A DNA stretch of 64,000 nucleotides. Origin: Liolophura sinensis. Taxonomy: Eukaryota; Mollusca; Polyplacophora; Chitonida; Chitonidae. A program made the translations under genes and the position numbers. Below are positions 60,365 to 64,000 of the stretch, in pieces. Position 1 is the stretch's first letter. The number at the start of each line of letters is the position of its first letter. The notes below the pieces were generated by a model that was not told the DNA's origin, made no database searches, and was given only the letters and a program-made list of their open reading frames with translations. Location: assembly GCF_032854445.1 (NCBI RefSeq), contig NC_088300.1:63150984-63214983 (forward strand), in the 5' to 3' direction.

Positions 60365-62060
60365 AGCCGTAGCTGAACCAGATAGAAGTCGACCTCATTC
60401 GCCAAGAACTAGTCGTTTTCCAGTAAATTAAAGAACCTACATGTCCTAAAGATTTTAATACTCTTTAGGTAAAAGGTATAAAAATGTATATTCTCTCAAC
60501 ACGCTATTGACTTGGTAGATTTAGGTACACCAGGGGGCCCAAATGTTTTCGGTACAGTACTGAAAACAATTGTTCCGCAGTTTAAATCTTACAAAACTAA
60601 TTGCACTTAGTCCAAATTAATGTTAATTTGGGTTAACACAATCCAGACTCTATATCACTTAAATTTAAGCATAAATCAGAATGCCAAAGAACATCGCTTC
60701 CTACCACGGGCTACTACGTTCACTTAGCCCCTCTTATACACAGTAAAACATATATACAAGCCATTCAGTGAGATGGTTTTTTCTCATAGCGTTTATGCAA
60801 TAGTGTAAAATTTGTGTACTGTATAGAGCTGTATACAATAATTAATTTGTTTGGAACCCTTAGTTTGACACAATTTTTTTTTCTTCCGGATGTCAAATAT
60901 GAGAAATTAAGTATTAATGTAGCGTTTTTGTGTAAATGTTTAAAATCTCCAGTTCTTTAAGTATCCATGTATTGCGATTAACAGCGTTATTAGCTGCAAT
61001 TATTATGCTAGGATAGGCCAGACATGACACCATTAGGAAATTGTTGATTGTCTGTAGTTGCAGTCTACGTGTGTTTTTTCTTTAGTCACATAAGGCCTGA
61101 TTATCAGTGACTTCTTAGAAGGCATGTCTTACGTCAGTGACAGAAAAACGAACGAAATTTTCGTGTGTTGAAGCGTAATTTTCTCAGATGAACTGAAGGA
61201 GAAAAGGTTCGATTTCATTTATATTAACTACAAAAACACTCGCCTTACTCACTTGCAGTAACTGATCCTGTTTTTAACAAAACCCTTGTATACATACATG
61301 TGCCAGCAAACACAAGTGCGCATATGGATACTGATTTGTATTTGTTTCATATTTGGTAAATCCACCAGATGTTCCGTATTACAATGATACAGAGCTGCTT
61401 GATTAGATTACCCTTGTGATCCAGTATAAAATTGTAAAATGGGTGAAGATGTGTGGAAATATTTTTCGCCGTCCGGAAATGACCTTTAATAATCTTGCAG
61501 CAATTATGACTTCACATTTGGAGTGTGTGGATTACAATGGCAAGGTCATTGCAATTCGCCGAAAACTAAATAAAATTGTAAACATTGATGTGATGTTACA
61601 CATCCTTCTTTTTTACCAAAGCCTCTTTATGTAGCTTTCCGCTTTATCGCCTTAAGGGCAATTATGGTGGAATAATTTAGTTCCAGGTTCCTAAATATAA
61701 AGAATCAGACCAAGATATAATAAAACGGAGATTAGAACATGGCTTACCGCTCTCGTTTTCACAAAATTAGCACTATCCAGATCATGAGAAGAACTATTCA
61801 TGATTATATCTTTGTCGGTTTTTGGCTCCAGCTGGGGTTATTACATGCTACATAACGAATGAACAGATCGGTACCTGAAATTAACCTGAGCTGTGAATAT
61901 CAAATTAGATCTGTTCCACGGATGAGATAACTGCCGAGCTGTTTTTGTACTACATAACAGTTGTTATAAACGTCGAGGGCAGGAATATTAAGTAAGTAAA
62001 TGTTTTATCCTCCCAATGTAAGGCCCGAATTGAAATTCGTAGCAAAAAATGAATATGGCA

Positions 62061-62850
62061 CATAATGATGAAGCAGCACTTTTCCTACCATCTGTTGTAT
62101 TGCTACCAGCTTTTATGAATAAAATCTTCATCGACCGCCCTATGGCAAAGTCAAACACTATCTATGTATCACTATAGGTTGTAAGGACAGTTTATTTCTT
62201 CAGGCACTGTTTGTTGTCTGATCACAGTGTCTCTATTAGTAAAGTTATCAATTTACACTATATAAAACGATCTGAAAACCAATTCCACCACGCATCTCAA
62301 ACAACCCGTTGTTGTGTGAACCATAAGGAATGTCCGGTACATGTACATATAGCTCGTGCCTTTACATACCCAGTGTGGGAGGCGCCAAGTACGACAATAA
62401 ACTTGTGTCGTGTCGTGTCGCCAGTAAATCGTGTGGTGTGTGTTGTATATTGATACATCTGCTGTCTTCAGCCTGCGCCATGCTGTGTTTGTGTATAACC
62501 TCATATGATCCCACTCACACTGTCTGATCTCTACACCCTCCACACAACTACGATGAAGTGAGTGTTCTGTCTTGATCGACTAACAGCTATTAACGCTGGC
62601 TGGCTTGCTGACATGAGACATATGATCCGGTGATGCCCCATTCTCAACATTGTTTTTACACTGTTCATCTCAGTTTGATCACTGACACATTACGGTGTCC
62701 AGACGTGTTCGAGAGTGTCAAGTCAACACCAAGATACGTGTAACGTGTATGATTTTGTCCCCTGTCCACGACATGTTCTCCCCAAAAATCTGATCTCCGC
62801 GGAGAAACCCTTAGGGGACGTGTCCGTTAGCACATACCACTGTGGTATGA
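62061..62850 (+). repeat. forward arm A5 (diverged)
   Basis: Start of unit 5: 'gatgaagcagcacttttcc', 'aaggaatgtccggtacatgt', 'tgttcatctcag' followed by LITDTLRCPDVFESVKSTP. Confidence 0.8.
62544..62575 (+). pseudogene. tyrosine-motif exon (A5), acceptor lost
   Basis: Frame N-Y-D-E-V-S-V-L-S-stop is intact, but the acceptor reads 'ctccacac' instead of 'ttccag', so the exon could not be used as in the other copies. Confidence 0.38.
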
Positions 62851-62859
62851 GTTGAAATC

Positions 62860-63868
62860 GAGACAGGACACAGAGAGTAAATTTCACAGCTTGCCGTACA
62901 AAATGGCACCACAAGAGGAAAGAAAAATGTCAAAATCCGCGACCAAAATAGATGGAACAACAATCTGATATAATGATAGGCAATCTCTCACAGGCCAGCT
63001 GGTAAGTCCGTAAATTCCTATTACATAACATCCTTAATGACTTGGGTGCCGGCTTGTTTATATGACAATTTTCCCTATGCGCGACAAATTTCCCTCAACA
63101 GGACGACAGGATGATTACATATGGCGTTCACGAACTATTATCACCTAAGAGTTTGATGTCAGTTGCAACCCCACAGGCCATCTGTTTTTATAATCAAGGC
63201 CATACAAATACTTATCACATCCGATAAGTTGTACATGTGTACCTTTTCCTGAGCAAGTTTGATCATCAAGGTCACTCTGGTGTACTTATGGATTGGTTGA
63301 TTGATTGATCGACTCATTGGTATTTATCGCCTTACCCAAAAATATTTCCCTTATACTGCACAGGGTACATTCTTGGGTGAACAGAACAATTAGAATAAAA
63401 CCCTGCCTGAAGTAAATTGAAAAGAGGCCATATTTCACCCGTTTCATGTGACTATTTGCCAACTATCACACGGTCGTCTGTTTTACTCTGTGTGTTGTCA
63501 GTCTTTATTGTATGATGGTGAGAGTCTCTATATTAGAAAAGACATTCTCATTCTAACAAAACTTATTAATATCGCTATAAAACTGTGATCCCCATGAGTC
63601 AGATGTTACCTGCCAGGCTCGGATATAATAAATAAAGTTCGTTCTGGGCTGGAAAGACAAACAGCGTCGAAAACACTGTGGAATGGTAAAGTAATGGCCG
63701 ACGTCTCACTGTGGACCGTCCGAGCATGACTTCGATTTTTGCGTAATAGGTTTACTTTATGAAGTAATTCTCCATGTTTTCCAGATCAAACCAGTAATAG
63801 TCATAAGCTGTGTGTGAGGGGTTATCGACTGTTTACACCAACATAATATTGGCTCTTACAAACCGACG
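62860..63868 (+). repeat. B-block of unit 5 (diverged, truncated)
   Basis: Alignable with other B-blocks up to about 63,855. The membrane-segment region has lost 8 bp ('gtcgtctgttttac'), shifting its frame. AATAAA is retained at 63,631-63,636. E4 has an acceptor 'ttttccag' (63,784) but carries an internal deletion of about 20 bp. It ends where a SINE begins. Confidence 0.75.
63631..63636 (+). terminator. AATAAA polyadenylation signal (unit 5)
   Basis: AATAAA followed by 'gttcgttctgggc', identical to units 1-3 over this stretch. Confidence 0.42.
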
Positions 63869-64000
63869 AGAGTACAGTTGGAAGAACGTCTGCTTCCGGA
63901 GCGGTAGGATCCAAGGTCAGTCATGGGTTGGTTCACATCTAAGGCCTTAAAAGAGGAAGTTGTAACTTCCTCGCTTGGCGTTCAGAATGAAAAGGAAAGT
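63869..64000 (+). mobile_element. tRNA-derived SINE, cut by the window edge
   Basis: 'gaagttgtaacttcctcgct' and 'ggcgttcag' match the middle of the SINE at 55,965. The 5' tRNA-like part ('agttggaagaacgtctgctt') is better preserved here than in the first copy. It interrupts the B-block of unit 5 and continues beyond the window. Confidence 0.7.

Larger units (their letters stand above)
58860..62060. repeat. K connector of unit 4 (diverged)
   Basis: Aligned with 7,600-10,900 of the 4.3-kb unit and with 31,850-32,000. J4 seems to have been lost: I-block sequence passes through the 84-bp array straight into K. It holds the E1 remnant and the YEHL exon. 60,420-62,000 is largely AT-rich with a few short ORFs of unclear status (for example 61,416-61,634). 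Confidence 0.65.

Overview
ORGANISM AND OVERALL CHARACTER. This is AT-rich eukaryotic genomic DNA with no operon-like gene packing, no long ORF and no recognisable intact protein gene. Two dispersed elements point to a lophotrochozoan, most likely a mollusc. One is a tRNA-derived SINE ending in an (ACTC)n tail (about 55,965-56,321, and again at the right edge). The other is a short element whose core reads like 'TTTTACGCCATACTCAAGA' followed by 'CACTTATACGACGGCG'. Both types are familiar to me from mollusc genomes; the attribution is recognition, not a search result.

LAYOUT. Positions 1 to about 4,850 are single-copy-looking non-coding DNA with an (AT)n run and a degenerate minisatellite. From about 4,850 to the right edge almost everything belongs to one complex tandem array. 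Its basic unit is about 10 kb and was read as ordered blocks: A (forward arm), B (exon-like block with a conserved AATAAA), C, a 74-bp minisatellite, E, a 35-bp minisatellite, I, J (an inverted copy of arm A), and K (AT-rich connector). The same splice-acceptor landmark in arm A recurs at 22,511, 32,343, 42,466, 52,102 and 62,671. Units 1-3 are very similar to each other. Unit 4 and the partial unit 5 are much more diverged, so there were at least two rounds of amplification. To the left, 4,850-6,960 is a truncated older unit. Between 7,416 and about 19,397 a K-type segment has been amplified into 2.8 near-identical copies of exactly 4,326 bp.

WHAT THE ARRAY MAY BE. Several short segments recur in most units with a good splice acceptor, an open frame and a stop. 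They are a hydrophobic membrane-segment-like exon followed by a polyadenylation signal (B), a hydrophilic exon after a 'tgttttcag' acceptor (B), a basic exon after 'tttacag' (K), a tail with YEHL and ALYTT (K of unit 4), and a tiny exon ending N-Y-D-[DE]-V-x-V-Q-S-stop (arm A) or E-D-Y-D-E-L-x-V-Q-S-stop (arm J, minus strand). Together they look like decayed or alternative 3' exons of a membrane protein with tyrosine-based cytoplasmic motifs, tandemly duplicated and partly inverted. This is an inference from sequence alone. No ectodomain was found and several copies carry disabling changes.

RECENT EVENTS. A solo LTR (27,961-28,979, 4-bp target duplication) sits only in unit 1. A SINE sits only in unit 4. 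Units 2 and 3 share a deletion of roughly 400 bp. The unit 1/unit 2 junction has lost about 2.5 kb. The 74-bp minisatellite has 17, 7 and 3 copies in units 1, 2 and 3, and an unrelated 84-bp minisatellite expanded in unit 4.
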